Assembly: GCF_958450345.1 (NCBI RefSeq)
Contig: NC_088781.1
Location: 42,767,357 to 42,831,356 of the forward strand
Source of the DNA: Calliphora vicina
Lineage: Eukaryota; Arthropoda; Insecta; Diptera; Calliphoridae
Length of the DNA: 64,000 bases
Reading direction: 5' to 3'
Below, in pieces: positions 10,931 to 23,130 of the stretch (positions are counted from its first letter, which is position 1; each line of letters starts with the position of its first letter). Position numbers and translations under genes: made by a program. Below the pieces are notes generated by a model. It worked only from the letters and a program-made list of their open reading frames with translations, made no database searches and was not told the DNA's origin.

Positions 10931-13329
10931 ATAATTAAAATCGGTGAAGGTAAATCCGACTGCTGTCCGCTTTCACATGGATCTTCCCAGTGATTTCAAA
11001 TCCGTAACCAATTTATTGATTAATGAATGACCCTTTGCCTCGAAGGAAGCTTTATCACATGCTTCCTATAATATTGTCAATGTATAATACGATTCTGTTA
11101 TAGATCGGAATTTATGCCATTCATAAAAATATTAAACTTTTCTAATGAAAGTACCTCAGAAAAGTAATTTAATTCAGCATGCTCTCAACTGTTTATAAAG
11201 CACGTGAAACTAATTTTTGTAGAATACCTACTCAAAATGTAAAATATCTTAAAAAAAACGATTTATGCTTGCCAGCGCTTTTTTTCAATTCTTCAAGTGT
11301 GACAACACCTCCACCTTAGCACTTCATTTATAAAATTTCATTGAAATTTGTTTTTGTTTTATAGTATTTTTTTTTCTACTACATCATTCCGCATTTTAAG
11401 TTGTTTACAATTTTAAAAACAAACATAAACGTATAAAGCCAGACAACCGTAGCAGCAACGCCAGCGACAGCAACAACAACAACAACAGCTACAATAAAAT
11501 GATTAATAATTTTTTTTATTTTATTTAACTCGTAAACATACACAAATAAAAATTTTGGTTTGTTTCGTTTTGAAAATACTACGTAAATACATTGTTGTCT
11601 CCGTCCGTCCCGACATCACTGTTTGAGTAGATCGAATACTACGATTTCTTCGGCAGACTTAGTTGGTACATGACTGACTGGTTGACTAACTAACAGGCGG
11701 ACAGACGGAAGGGCGATTTGACTAACTGACGAGAGCTTTTTAGATGAGGAACATTGTCGTTGTTTATATTTTTTATTTCGATACGATTTGTGCTGCCTGG
11801 CCGCCTTATTTACGTTGATGATGTCTTTCTTTTCCCCCATTTTCTGTTATTGTTGTTATTCACAGTTTTATTTTCTCTCTCTCATTCTCACTCTCTGTCT
11901 GTCAATTATTATTATTATTATTTTGCTGTCAGCCTGCTTGCCTGCCTATTCGCATTGTTGTTTATGCCTTTTTCGCGTATCTAGTTGTTGCTTTTTTATA
12001 TTTTTGTAACAAAAACAAAACGAATTGAATTCTGTTCATTTTATTGTAAATTGTCGCACTTAACGGTTGTTAGTTTTCGTGTGTTCGTTCACATTAGTTT
12101 GTTTTATTTTTTCGTATTTACTACTTCATCGTCATTTAGTTTCGGCAACGAAAATTTTCTTCTTTTCGTGTTAACGTCATTGTGCGCGTTTGAATCAGCG
12201 TGTTTTTCGAATTTTCTGATTCAAATTTGTCTGTTCGTTTTTCTGCAGCACATTTCGCGCCTTTATTTAAATATACTAGATGATGTTGATGATGATGATA
12301 AGATGATTTAATTAGTATTGAAGTATTAAAAATATCTACAGTGTTGCACTTTTGTGTAGTTGTGAAGTGTTAAATAAATTGTATAGTGCAAAACTAAACA
12401 AAATAAATATTTGATAATAAATTGTTAATAACAGATTAATAAATAAAAATTCATCAAACAAATAATAAATAAAGTAACAAAAAATATAAGATAAATAATA
12501 TCTTACTACATACATTTGTATTTAATGTGTTGTTTATTTTGATACAAATTGTGTTGTGATTAAAAATAACAGAAGCGAGGTTGTTCTTAAAGTAATAAGC
12601 AAACTATGGAAACTTCCTTAATTAATAAAATATGAAATTTACTATAAATGAAAATGAAATTTTTAATTACAAAGTGAATTAATATAGTTTTAGGGAAGAG
12701 TTCGGTATTTAAAGAATAAGTTAACCAATTTGTGGAATCAAGGAAATTCAGTTAATTCCTCTCACTTTCGTGCAAAATTGTTACATTTCGTTTATGACAT
12801 GTAATTTCATTATTTAAAACTGAATTTGATCAATAATTCATTTAGAAATTTTGATACCTGACCAAACAGACCTAGATTCTTAATGTCTAGTAGCTATAGA
12901 CCTAATTTTAGATTCAGAAATTTTTTTTTTGGTTTAAATAAGACGCTAGGTTATCAAAAACTCATATTTTATCAACAACTTCCGTTTTGAGAAGAAATAC
13001 AAATTCATATCAGCAAAGAGACGTTATAATAATCTTCTCTGGGATACAAATCCATTAAGAAAGATCTTTTTTCAATTCTGAACGAGTGCTATTATTGACA
13101 AAAACGCGCATGCGCTAAAACTCCTGAATATTGTTTTCAAATGAGATCGTTTGTGAAAAGTAGTCATATTTTTATTAACAGAAATATGTATTTGGAAAAT
13201 AAATTGAAATTGGAAACTTGATTTTGCAGTAGACAAATTTCTGGTTCTGTTAATTTACATTATTTAATTTAAGTTTCAACAATACAATGGAAACTTGTCC
13301 AAATATTTAACTAATAGGCCATTACGTAC
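10931..13329. other. Non-coding stretch with microsatellites; possible untranslated exon region
   Basis: 11455-11500 holds a CAA/CAG-rich run, 11870-11920 CT and TTA repeats, and 12280-12302 GAT repeats. 11560-12340 is less AT-rich than its surroundings and resembles 5' UTR-type DNA of flies, so it could be an upstream untranslated exon of the plus-strand gene at 24829. No splice evidence supports this. 12350-13320 is AT-rich with no recognised feature. Confidence 0.35.
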
Positions 13330-13680
13330 GAAATACCATGTCATTTAAATGACCGCCTCTATATAGGTTGCAGCTGTCGATCCTGTTGAGGTAGTTTTCG
13401 ACCACAGTCACCTTTTTCGGTTGCAATGGCTTTTCCACAATCACTTCTGGGTTCTCCGAGCCGCATATGCCTCAATTTAGCTTGTTGACATAACCATGGA
13501 GTGAGAAATAAGCTTCATCGCTAAAGAAATTGAAAGTGGCCACGAACCACCACTTTTGTAGTAAGTTTTAACCATTTTTACGTGGTCTTCGGTTATTAAA
13601 CGATCCATATTCGTAAATGGCAAACCTTTCACTAAATAAATGACACTTCAGATGGCAGATATTTAACAGCTGACAGCCTT
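13330..13680 (-). pseudogene. Internally deleted Tc1/mariner-type transposase relic
   Basis: The minus strand begins near 13604 with 'MDRLITEDHVKMVKTYYKSG', the N-terminal segment of the family. Within about ten residues it passes into the catalytic block 'NFFSDEAYFSLHGYVNKLN', then 'GSENPEVIVEKPLQPKKVTV' with a frameshift. The first catalytic Asp (SDEA) is retained, but the region between the HTH start and the DDE core is gone, as in 7005-7450. It ends before the FQQDGATCH block. Confidence 0.7.
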
Positions 13681-14489
13681 GTCAGACCAGAGTTTTTGAA
13701 ACCCTTTATTGCTCAAGTAATAGGCACAGAAAGAGAAAGAAAGAGAAGAAGATTCTGCACGCCGCATTCGGTTAAAATAACTGTTTGAGGTTTTTTTTCT
13801 GTATATAAATTGTAGATCAACTTCGAAGGGATTCATATTTCGAAGATAACGAAATTCTCCAGCCCATCCAACATTGACTTTGCAACTTATTCTTGAAGCG
13901 ACAAAATAAAAAAGTCATTGGTTTCCAAAGCAAGACTATTTGATGACTATTAATGTTTTTGAAATGTCTCACCATGAACATCAATCCACTTTGAGTATAT
14001 TTGAAACTATTTTGAAGTACCTTTTGTAATTCAGAACGAGATAACTTCAAAATCACATTTATTCCTCTCCTAACGAGATAAATCCAAAATAAACATGGTA
14101 ACCAAACAACTTGATATTCAGTTGTCGAGCACAATACAACACCAACACCAAACTAAACCAATCAATCTCTACTTCAGTGGTTGAAAAACTTCGTCGCACT
14201 CGATTTATTTCTCAGCTTTAGTGCTTGACTTTTCACTTGTTTGATCCGCATTGTGACAGCTTGCTTTGTCATGATTTACTTCCTTTTTTCTCCAAAGACT
14301 TTTGGCTAAGAATTGATGATTTTTAATTGAGTATTTGTTCTATGTTGGTTTAATGGTACGTTGCCAAAACAAGGTCATTCTATTCATGATCCTCCTTTAT
14401 CCGACCTCCGAACAAACGACTTCTGGCAAAGGAGTACGTTGTTGACATTTCCACTTAGGGCATGGCCCTACTCATGCAAAGCATTGTTT
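13681..14489. other. No recognised feature
   Basis: A purine-rich patch (13725-13752) and ordinary AT-rich DNA. A 105-codon minus-strand frame at 14134-13817 has no recognisable motif and is treated as chance. Confidence 0.35.
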
Positions 14490-15480
14490 TGGAACTAGGA
14501 AAATAGGTTATGGAAGGGAGGAAAGAGCGAGTAGTGTTTGTGGAGATTCGGTTTGAACTTTCTTACATTGAAAATTACAGGAAAGACTACAAGGGAAAAT
14601 CTGTTCCACATACGGATAGTACGGCTAAAGAATGAATTTTCCCTGTAGCGTGTTGTGCGGTCCACTAGCGAAGAGATGTGTTCTTGATGAAAACGTGTAT
14701 TACGTAAAAATCTGTGGGTATCAGGAACAAGTTCCCTAATTTCATAAGAACACATTCCATTGTAGGGAAACGCAACCTGTCGGTTGAGTTGGATACCCTA
14801 CCAATATACCAATAACCACTTTCGCCGTCTCCTATACGCGGTTGAGAAGCTCCAAAATAGACTTTTTAGCACCGGCCCTTATATAGGAGTTGTATTCCAT
14901 TTTCGGTGGGTTATAGGTGAGGAGATCAGATGGAGTGAATTAATTCCTACACCGTTTCAGAAATCCGAGAAACTTGAAAAATGTGTTTAGACCATCGGAC
15001 ATCACATTGTATTCTCAGAACAGCAGGAGCGTCTGATTTCACAATATTTACACCACCCATAAATACAGATGAACCGACATGGTCTGTCGTTCCTTTATTG
15101 TGTCAACATGTATCACTGAGTTTTCAGATATTGTCAGAAGGTCCCGACTAAGGGAATCATTCATGTTTTGCCTCATTTCCCCAAGAGAAGTTATTGCCGA
15201 CCCCAAAAGCAATAAGTTTTGATAAAAAAGCACCATCGAACCATCTATCGAACGCCTTGGAGATATCTAGACACCATTTTTATGATAGGAAGGCTAGCAA
15301 GTCTTCCGAACGTCCTCTGCGAATGTCATACTGGTGGTCGTAAAGTAAATTGTTGAACTCCAAATATTTAACCACATGGTTTAGACGAGCTAACGTCGAA
15401 GAGCACTGCTTTAAGACCAGCTCTAGTATGCCATCTGGCCCTGGAGACTTATTTACGTTGAGTGCTTAGTGCTTAGCTAC
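14490..15480 (-). mobile_element. Non-LTR retrotransposon reverse-transcriptase relic (copy 2)
   Basis: Homologous to 1-1010. On the minus strand, 14755-14495 encodes a clean C-terminal block: 'VPDTHRFLRNTRFHQEHI', then 'TTRYRENSFFSRTIRMWNRF' and 'FPVIFNVRKFKPNLHKHYS'. This is typical of Jockey-type RTs, whose products end with this basic segment. Upstream parts (14800-15450) mirror copy 1 with different indels, including the segment equivalent to 'RSTGELL'. Multiple frameshifts make it non-functional. The two copies differ at many sites and are therefore old. Confidence 0.75.
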
Positions 15481-16776
15481 ATAAACATTGTACGAGGCTT
15501 TTATCCACTTTTTTTTTGGTATCAAGTTCTACCTAGTTCTGAACTATTCTATAGTTCACACTGCCATTCATTCCTCTCAGCTTCAAAGATCATTTTATAA
15601 TTGACCAATATCCATCTATTGGTTAAAATTCCGGATAATTAGGTGGATGGTTTTTTTTAGTGATTTATTACGATAAGATCGTTAGACCAGATCTAAATAA
15701 AAGATGGTGTGAGATCTTAAAAAAAATCTTTCATTCTTCTAAATTTTGACTTAATTTTCAGATTACTAGGACTGGTTAATCCATACATTTTATTTTAATT
15801 AGTCAAAAACTTTAATACATATAATTTCAATATTATGGTTTCGTTATCAAGATCTTTAGCATATTTTCATAGAATTTTAGAACAAAATCTAAACATTTTC
15901 CTGTGAATTTCATATTTAATTCAACTTAACTTGTTTCAAAATCAAAACTTTCCGAACAACCTTCATAAAAAAACATGAGTAATAAATGTTTATCTGTGAT
16001 ACTGACATAAATATTAGCTAAAAACGATCGTTTAAAGATAAATTATTTCAAATAATAACCAAAAAATAAAATCATTCACATTTTAATAAAAACATATTAA
16101 TATAATATTTAATTTAAAATAAAAAAATAATTTATTCCAAGAAATATAAAAAAAACACAAACAAATCAACAAAACTGTTAAAAAAATATTCCAAAAATAT
16201 AACAAAATAAAATAATTTAATAAGAATGTTTTAAATTAAAACGCCATTTTATACGAATTAATAAATATTTGAAAAACAAAAACAAACATATTACATGTTT
16301 TTTAATCTACTACAAATAAAATTAATAAGCGTCACACAATAATATCATCAATAAAACAATCAAACTAAAAAAATAATAAAAAAAAAACTAATTGCAAATT
16401 ACATTTAAATACTGGACAAGGAAACATGAATTTATCCAAGGAAAATGTAAATATTGTTTATTTGTTTTCGCTATTTTGTTTTGTTTTATTTTAATTTTAT
16501 TGTTCACCTTCAGTTTAAATTATGTGCTGTATTTTTTCTACTACTTTTTTGTGTTTTCATTTATAGCGCTTACATATGTTTAATTTAAAATAAATAATAA
16601 TGTGACAAGTAAACTTTCTTTTCCGAATTCGTTGTGTATCTAAATCCCACCATCATATCACCACGACCACCTTTACGACCGACACATTTAACACCTCTAT
16701 TTCATCACTACTTACCAGCAGCCATCACTCTTGCAACATATAACAATAACAACTGTATTCGTACATTTCTTTTGTT
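15481..16776. other. Very AT-rich spacer
   Basis: 15960-16400 is mostly A/T with A-runs and holds no coding signal. 16390-16780 contains short low-complexity frames. Nothing recognisable. Confidence 0.4.
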
Positions 16777-17335
16777 TTTTATATCCACCATCAAAAAAAG
16801 ATGGGGGCTGTATTGATTTTGTCATTCCATTTGTAACACATCGAAATAATCATCGTAGACCCGTATTAGTATATATAATCTGGGTCCTCAGAAAATTCTA
16901 AAACGATCTAGCTATATGTATGCCCCAACTAAAGGAGCTAGCTGAATCTCTGTTGATAAGGTTTTGAAACTGGGTAATATCGGATATGTTGATCATGCTG
17001 AAATACTGATAAAATTTTGCACAAATTAGTTCCAAGTACTCTGAAATTATACATACGAAATTATAACACTAGATCCCATACAAGGTCCCCCTCAGAAAAT
17101 TACTTGAATATTCATCATTGTCTTACAATAATTAATATCATGATGATGTTAGACATAAACAAGATTTATACAACCTAATTCCTTTTACAGACTTTTGTGA
17201 GGATCTGTCCATAATTCACCCTATCCCCCATATAATCTCTATAGCAGAGAAAAATTAATGTATTTATACCCCCATATTGATGGTGGGTATACAAGATTCG
17301 GCACAGCCGAATACAACACTCTTACTTATTGTTTT
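16777..17335 (+). mobile_element. DINE-1/Helentron-like element, family B
   Basis: Starts with a TATACCC-like 5' end (here TATATCCACC) followed by 'TTTTGTCATTCC.TTTGTAAC'. It ends with an inverted GGGTATA, then the terminal hairpin ATTCGGC-ACA-GCCGAAT and TTACTT. This 5' motif, subterminal inverted motif and 3' hairpin match the layout described for non-autonomous Helentrons (DINE-1) in flies. A second, inverted copy lies at 54985-55330. No coding capacity. Confidence 0.6.
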
Positions 17336-17539
17336 GTTTATCGTCTGCTTTAAATTTGTGAGATGTTTTGAAATTGTCCGTCTACATGTGTTTTGTTTTG
17401 TCATGTAGACAGATGTTTCAATTAATGAATTCTTTGTTTGGAATATGGGAAATTTTGAGGAAGTGCTGAAGAAATAGTATTTGTTTCAAACAATCATTAC
17501 ACAGGTCAACGAATAAGGAAACAAATGTGAGTGCCGAGA
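17336..17539. other. Short spacer
   Basis: No feature recognised between the DINE-like element and the retrotransposon 3' end. Confidence 0.3.
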
Positions 17540-18290
17540 TACCTTGGCATTGTTTAGGTTTTCAGGCAGCCGTCCAAAACCTTTCGTCTCGTACAGCTCA
17601 CTTGGGTCCAATGGTTGTTCCCTTTGTGATACCTGAGAAGACAGAAATAAGAAGAAGTAAAGAAGAGAGAAAATAAAAGAAGAGGGAAATCTGAAGATAG
17701 AGTGAGAGCAAAGTCAGCAAGAGAAGACATAGATAGAAATTGGAGTAGTAAGACGAGAGAAGAATTCAAGAATTCAAATAACGCAGACCATCATGTGACT
17801 GTTGCCGGTTCCCTATAAAGTGCAAGTTCCATGCTCGGTCTCATCAACCACCTGCTTTCCCTAATAAAGATATCCCAGAGAGATTACTAAAGGATTGCTC
17901 GCCTAAAAGTATCGTTCGTGCCGGACAGGTACAAAAGAAGTGTGAGATGGTCACATCCTCTTCTTCATTCTGATAACTCCTGCAGAAGTCATGGTGAGGC
18001 AGCCCAAATCTTGCAAAATGGGTACCGAAAGTGCAATGCACGGTGATCATCGCTACGATATTGCTAAGTCGTATTCGCTGTAAACGAAGTAGATACGACG
18101 TGCGTTTGCAGTTCAAGGCAGGCCATATCATTCTCGTAATGACACAGCTGGATTCATTACCCCCGCTGCTTAGAGATCGACAGGGGAATGCTACATAGGA
18201 AGTCTATTTCATCTTCCGACATCAAGGCTCCTCCTATTCCCGCCAAGTTATCAGCAAAACAATTGCCTAAGTGACAATTTTTAATTTTTT
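17540..18290 (-). mobile_element. Non-LTR retrotransposon 3' relic (I/LOA-like)
   Basis: Minus-strand translation of 18131-17844 gives 'SNIVAMITVHCTFGTHFARF', then 'CRSYQNEEEDVTISHFFCTC' and 'PAR', equivalent to the 'L.TGH..IG.HA.RLG ... C.. C..EEE.ET..H..C.CPA' C-terminal block of RNase-H-type retrotransposons (compare 3900-4985). The 3' non-coding end at 17560-17640 also matches that element ('CACTTGGGTCCA', 'TGTGATACC'). A purine-only patch at about 17636-17770 lies between the 3' UTR match and the coding relic. Confidence 0.65.
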
Positions 18291-18329
18291 TCCTACGTGT
18301 ATCTTTGGATTTACCGTCATTTTTACATA

Positions 18330-19870
18330 TTGGCTGTCCTCACCGCGATAAAGTTGTCGCAATAACCAACATGTGGTTTGTTACATTTGTGGTGAATACA
18401 CAGTCAAACAGTTTAGAAAACCTATAACAGACTTAGTGAGAAACTCGTATTCCAATTACTTTAAGATGGAGATTAAGGCCATGAATAAGCCGTGGGTTGC
18501 AAAAATTATGTGTAAGTGTGTAGTGAATATTTAAGACAGTGGGAAAGCGTTAAACGTAGTCATTTGAAGTTTAATGTAGCTATGATTAGAATAGAACCTG
18601 AATCCAACATTGATGACTGCTTTTTGGTTTGTAAAATTACATGATATGAATAAAAGGAAAATGATATATCCTGAATTACCGTATGTTAAAAGGCCTCTAC
18701 TGTACTCAGACTGCGTAACATCTCCTATGAATCAACATCTATCAGATTTGTGGGACACAGAGATGGTGGAAGTTTTTTCGGATGAACATGACAGCGATTT
18801 TTAAGTGGTAACGACACCTTCACTTTTTTCACAAGATGGCTTAATGAACTTGATAAGAGACCTTGAGAGATCTGAGCTGCTAGCATCTAAACTCAAAGCA
18901 ATAAATTATTTAACTTAAGGTACGAAAGTCTCATTTTATTGCGGTGGCGAAAAATAACTTATTCCATTCTTTTTTTTGCTTAGAAAATGATGTAGTCTTT
19001 GGTAGTGACATTGATTGCCTTTTAATGGACACGGGACACTCAAGCTGATGAATGGAGATTGTTTTTGGATAGCTCAAAGCGAAGTTTAAAATGTGTTTTA
19101 CTAGATTTTGGTAATAATTATTATAGGAGTATCAAAACGTAGATCTTGTTTTGAACAAAATCTAGGTACTCGGATCACCAATGGGTTATATGGATTTAAA
19201 AATGGTTAATTTCATGTTAGATCAACCAAATGGATACACTAAATTTCCAAGTTTCATTTGTTTATGGGAAAGCGGAGCAAAACATGACCAGTGGATCCAA
19301 ATATGCTGGCCTCTAGGAGAAAATATGACGGTTGAAAAACAAAATGTTGTAAATCCGATTGTGGTTTCTAGAGATAAGATAATTTTACCTTCATTACACA
19401 TCAAAATGGGACTTGTGAAGCTGCATGTGAAGGCATTAGATAAAACTGGTCCATTGGTTTTGCATATCTTTCAAGGGATTTTCCAGATTTGAGTACTGAA
19501 AAACTATATGCTGCTATTTTTGATGGTCCACAAATAAAACTTTTAATGAAAGACAACGATTTCATACATTCAATCAATGATTTACAAGCAGAGATTTGGA
19601 AAGAAGGCTAAAAATTACGAGGAATTAGTTATAAGCCTTTTAAGTATTTAGCTTTAAAATGCTTGGATGTAATATGCACATAAATCGTATTGCGATGAAA
19701 AAGGAGAAAGTTTTCATCAAGATTTAAAAGTGATGGCAGATAGATACCAAGGTCGCTGGGATAAACATATGATTGCAGATTACTGTTGGAGTTTCACACG
19801 GGAGTGTCCTAAGGACCGCCATTGTTGAAAATCTAAAAAAAGAAGCTTCTAACCTGTAAAATATTTCAAA
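18330..19870 (+). pseudogene. Frameshifted relic of a multicopy arthropod protein family (transposon-associated?)
   Basis: Plus-strand pieces in three frames line up in one order: 'KMIYPELPYVKRPLLYSD' (18660), 'ENDVVFGSDIDCLL' (18985), 'GYTKFPSFICLWESGAKHDQ' (19210-19280), 'KIILPSLHIKMGLVKLHVKA' (19375), 'AAIFDGPQIKLLMKDNDF' (19510), and finally 'GRWDKHMIADYCWS' (19755). From memory this order belongs to a large uncharacterised protein, repeated in many arthropod and cnidarian genomes, with the hallmark GYTK.P.FLC.WDSR and a Cys/His-rich N-terminal part. The function is unknown to me, and the high copy number suggests a mobile or formerly mobile origin. At least four frameshifts and stops disable this copy. 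It is not a domesticated gene here. Confidence 0.6.
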
Positions 19871-20516
19871 AAATACTTCACGTTGCATTTTTGCGGCACC
19901 AAAATCATTGTAAAACTGTGTTATATGTATTAGTGGAACTCAGTTGTAAAACTTTTTCTTAGTAAGTGTTTTCGGAAAAAATATAAACCGAAGCACTATA
20001 ATGACTTGTTCGACTTGTTTTTTATGATAAAATTAAGATCTAATGCCACTAACGGAACCAGTTCTAAAGCTTATAATACAACATATGTATATAATCTTAT
20101 AATCTACACATAAGTTTCCAGAAAAAAAGCCGCCGCATGATAAAATAATGAAAAATGTTTCATTATTTTTTTCAGTCTCAGTCTCACATAATCATAAAAA
20201 CTAATCCCAGAAATCACTGTCCGTAACCTTTTCAGTCGAATATTGAGGCATTGGCCAGCTTCCACATGGTTGCAGTCAATCTCTTCCTTGTTTGATATTA
20301 GATTTTTAATATTAATAATTAGATCTCTACCGCGACGCCTATAGAATCGTTTGTAACACATAGTCCAAGATATCAAATTATAGTGATGAATTCTAAATCA
20401 TTCCTATTGAAATCCAAAATTATATCACATTAAAATTAACAAACCAAACCCTGGTTGAATTGATAATGTTCCTACTTTCAAGCATTATCCAAATCTGCAC
20501 TAAAGTCGAAACATTC
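19871..20516. other. No recognised feature
   Basis: AT-rich sequence with no motif, repeat or gene that could be supported. A 90-codon frame on the minus strand at 20376-20104 shows no known signature. Confidence 0.35.
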
Positions 20517-20757
20517 ACGCCTAGCGAATCAATATTTCACATGAATTATGTTCATTTTTCCCCCATTTTTCATTAATGGACTTTGTTCACGTGAAAAATT
20601 CGCCATGTTGTGAAATTTTTAGATGGAGTTTTGTAAACAATAAACAGCTGTTACGAACAAAATCAACTATTGTGAATGAGGATAGCAATTTTCCCTTCGG
20701 GGGAAATGGATATTTCATGGGAACATATATTTCACATGTTATTGCCGATAGGGGTGA
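20517..20757 (+). mobile_element. MITE family D, copy 1
   Basis: About 240 bp, homologous in inverted orientation to 39381-39633. Shared blocks include 'AATCAA.ATTTCACATGAA', 'TTTTTCACGTGAA', 'TAAACAATAAACAGCTGTTA' and 'GGGAAATGGATATTTCATGG'. Comparing both copies suggests TCACCCCTA-type inverted ends (the right end of this copy reads TAGGGGTGA). No coding capacity; probably a non-autonomous DNA element. Confidence 0.55.
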
Positions 20758-22232
20758 TTGATTTTTGTTATTTGTGAAAAGACATTTATATGTATATTAT
20801 GCTTGTCATTTACAGTGATTGCATTATTTAGAATCTCTTTATTATGCTGGTGTTGTTGTCAACGTATTTATGTCTATGAAATTCCCAATATCTTTGTTTT
20901 TTTTGCATTTATTTTGATCATATTACCAAGTGGTATGTATTTATTTGTTGTTAATGTTGTGGTTGTTGCTACTATTTTCATTATGTTGTTGTATTCGCAT
21001 AAACAACCAGTGTAATATATACCCAGCGGAAAAATATGAGCAAAAGCTTGGATTTTCCAAATACAAGGCCTCCAGATCAACTCAAAAAAATTTCACGGGA
21101 TGACAAGGGTATGACTTTTTTGAAAATAAGAAAATAAATTTTGGCATATAATTTTAATTTCAGTGAAAGATCACCCTTTCTCTTTCAATGAAAAATGGTT
21201 TCACTTCCAACTTAGGTTTCTGGCAACTGAGTTAGGTCTTTGACAGCAGATTTTCAGATCTTATGTGTTTCAGAACTTTATTTTGAAATATTTTTCCGTT
21301 GTGTAGAAAACATTTTATGCAGTCATCTTAAAGTGAACTGATCGTATTCAGAGGAAATTTAATATTCGTGGTTCTGATGTTATTGCATATGTTAGATGAA
21401 ACTTATTCAGCTAGTAAATCGGTAAATTTGTTCGTATTGAAAAATTTCAATTTAATAAAGTTTTCTAAAATAGTATTATATTGATGAGGTCATTTAAATT
21501 GGAACGCATTGTTTCAGGAAGCAGGCTGGAATATCAATTTAATCTCTTTGAAATACTATGTACATAAAAATTAAGGCCTACACTTTGAAGACCTTAAAAT
21601 TTTCCCCTCTGTGTACTTTATTTATGTATGCATGTGAGTGTTTTAAGTATTTTTGCAATTTCTTTTCGCCTTGATATTTGTTTATTTCTAAAAGCAGCGT
21701 GGTTGTTGTTGCTATTTATGCCGTTGTTTTTGTTTAAATTTGTTTACGCATTATTTTGTTGTGGCTGTTGTTGGTGCTTATGAGTTTGTTTTTTTTCATA
21801 ATCCATTTTTTCTGCCTTCTTTTTTTAAGGGGAAATAGAAAAGAAAAATTGTGTTAATTTTAAATTTTAATCAATATTTTTAAATTTGTTCAATATTGCC
21901 AGAATGTTAATTTCTTTCGGTGCATTTCTTGTTTAATCCAGAGATGGAGAATGAAACTTCGGTTCGCTATCAAACTAATATTTAAATATGTTGTACTTTT
22001 TCAAACTCAGAGTACTAAAATGTAAATTTTTAATTATTTTCAAATATTTAATTAATAGGTCAGAATGCAAAAAAAAAAAACTTAAATAAAGCCCGATAGA
22101 ACTTACGAAAGGGTTAACTGTCAAACGAACTGCCATACTGCTCTAACTTTTTGACATTTACGATCAGTATACTCATCATGAATAGATTTACGCTTGAACA
22201 ATGCTACCATATTATCCAAGTTTAATTTAAGC
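20758..22232. other. Non-coding DNA, low complexity
   Basis: TTG-rich patches at 20840-21000 and 21690-21800; otherwise AT-rich. No gene or element ends recognised. Confidence 0.35.
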
Positions 22233-22730
22233 GCACCATACACTATAGAAATACTTATCAAGCACTATGGTAGTATTAGTGAGAATGTGTTTGTATGTGT
22301 GACACCGACAACGCTTGATGGAAAATCAAAAACATTTTGATTTTTAGTATGCTTGATGCCACTTTTTGATAGTGTATGGTATTTTCTCATCAATCACGAA
22401 GTCATTTACAAAAATATTTCAAGGCGTGAGGTTGATGAGCGTGTCGGATGAAGAGAATAATTTTTTATATTACATATTTCACTTATTATTTTTGTTTTTT
22501 TCTTTATTCTCAACATGTTCTCGTTATTGCAATTAAAGTTGCATCCGATATTGACATTTTTAAATACATTTTAGTGCAAATAAAAATTAAATATAATTCC
22601 CGCTATTGATGTTAACACCACAAAATCAAAAATAAAATGCAGATTGACGAGTCATCAATCAAGTGTACATCAAAGCATCAAATTTTACGTACACGAAAGT
22701 GACATCAAGCATTTTGATAGTGTATGGTGC
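22233..22730. mobile_element. TIR element with GCACCATACACTAT ends
   Basis: Left end GCACCATACACTATAGAAAT at 22233 and right end ATTTTGATAGTGTATGGTGC at 22730 form inverted repeats that extend into 'CTTGATG'. An extra internal copy of the right end (TTTTTGATAGTGTATGG, about 22362-22379) suggests a nested or duplicated end. About 500 bp, no coding capacity. It abuts the Tc1 relic at 22736. Confidence 0.55.
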
Positions 22731-22735
22731 CCTTT

Positions 22736-23080
22736 AGAAATACCTCATTGAATCGCGCCACTTATAGACGACTGTTTTACCGCATATCGATAGACATCCA
22801 GAAAACTTCACAGTTTGTTGCGGATTACATGCTGGTGACATTGTTTCTTCAACGATAAAGCCAGAGCTCACGTTACGATCATGAGCAATGATTTTTTGTT
22901 TGAAAATGTGAATGGCATTGATCCAAGCGAGATGTGGTTGCAACAGTATAGCGCTTGATCCATACTATGCCTGTACTTAAGGTCCAGTCTCTTTCCCTCG
23001 GGCGTCTTACCATTCTAACATCACTGATTCTTAAATAGAATTTGGATTCATCAGAAAAAGAACAGTATTCCATAACTGTC
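22736..23080 (-). pseudogene. Tc1-type transposase relic
   Basis: Minus-strand translation from 23073 reads 'YCSFSDESKFYLRISDVRMV', then 'RRPRERD', the first catalytic Asp block of Tc1 transposases (usual form FSDES.F.L...DGR..VWRR.GER). Downstream sequence stays weakly similar (HTG..VWG..-like) but frameshifts. It is a different lineage from the FQQDGATCH relics elsewhere in the window. Confidence 0.6.
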
Positions 23081-23130
23081 TCTACCAGTTTAAATGTTCT
23101 TTGTCAAATTGTATACCATCAATACGGATT

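Noticed and set aside
11754..12311. Three overlapping hydrophobic frames resembling membrane proteins
   Set aside because: They result from T-rich low-complexity DNA; Phe/Leu/Ser/Tyr-rich translations are expected by composition.
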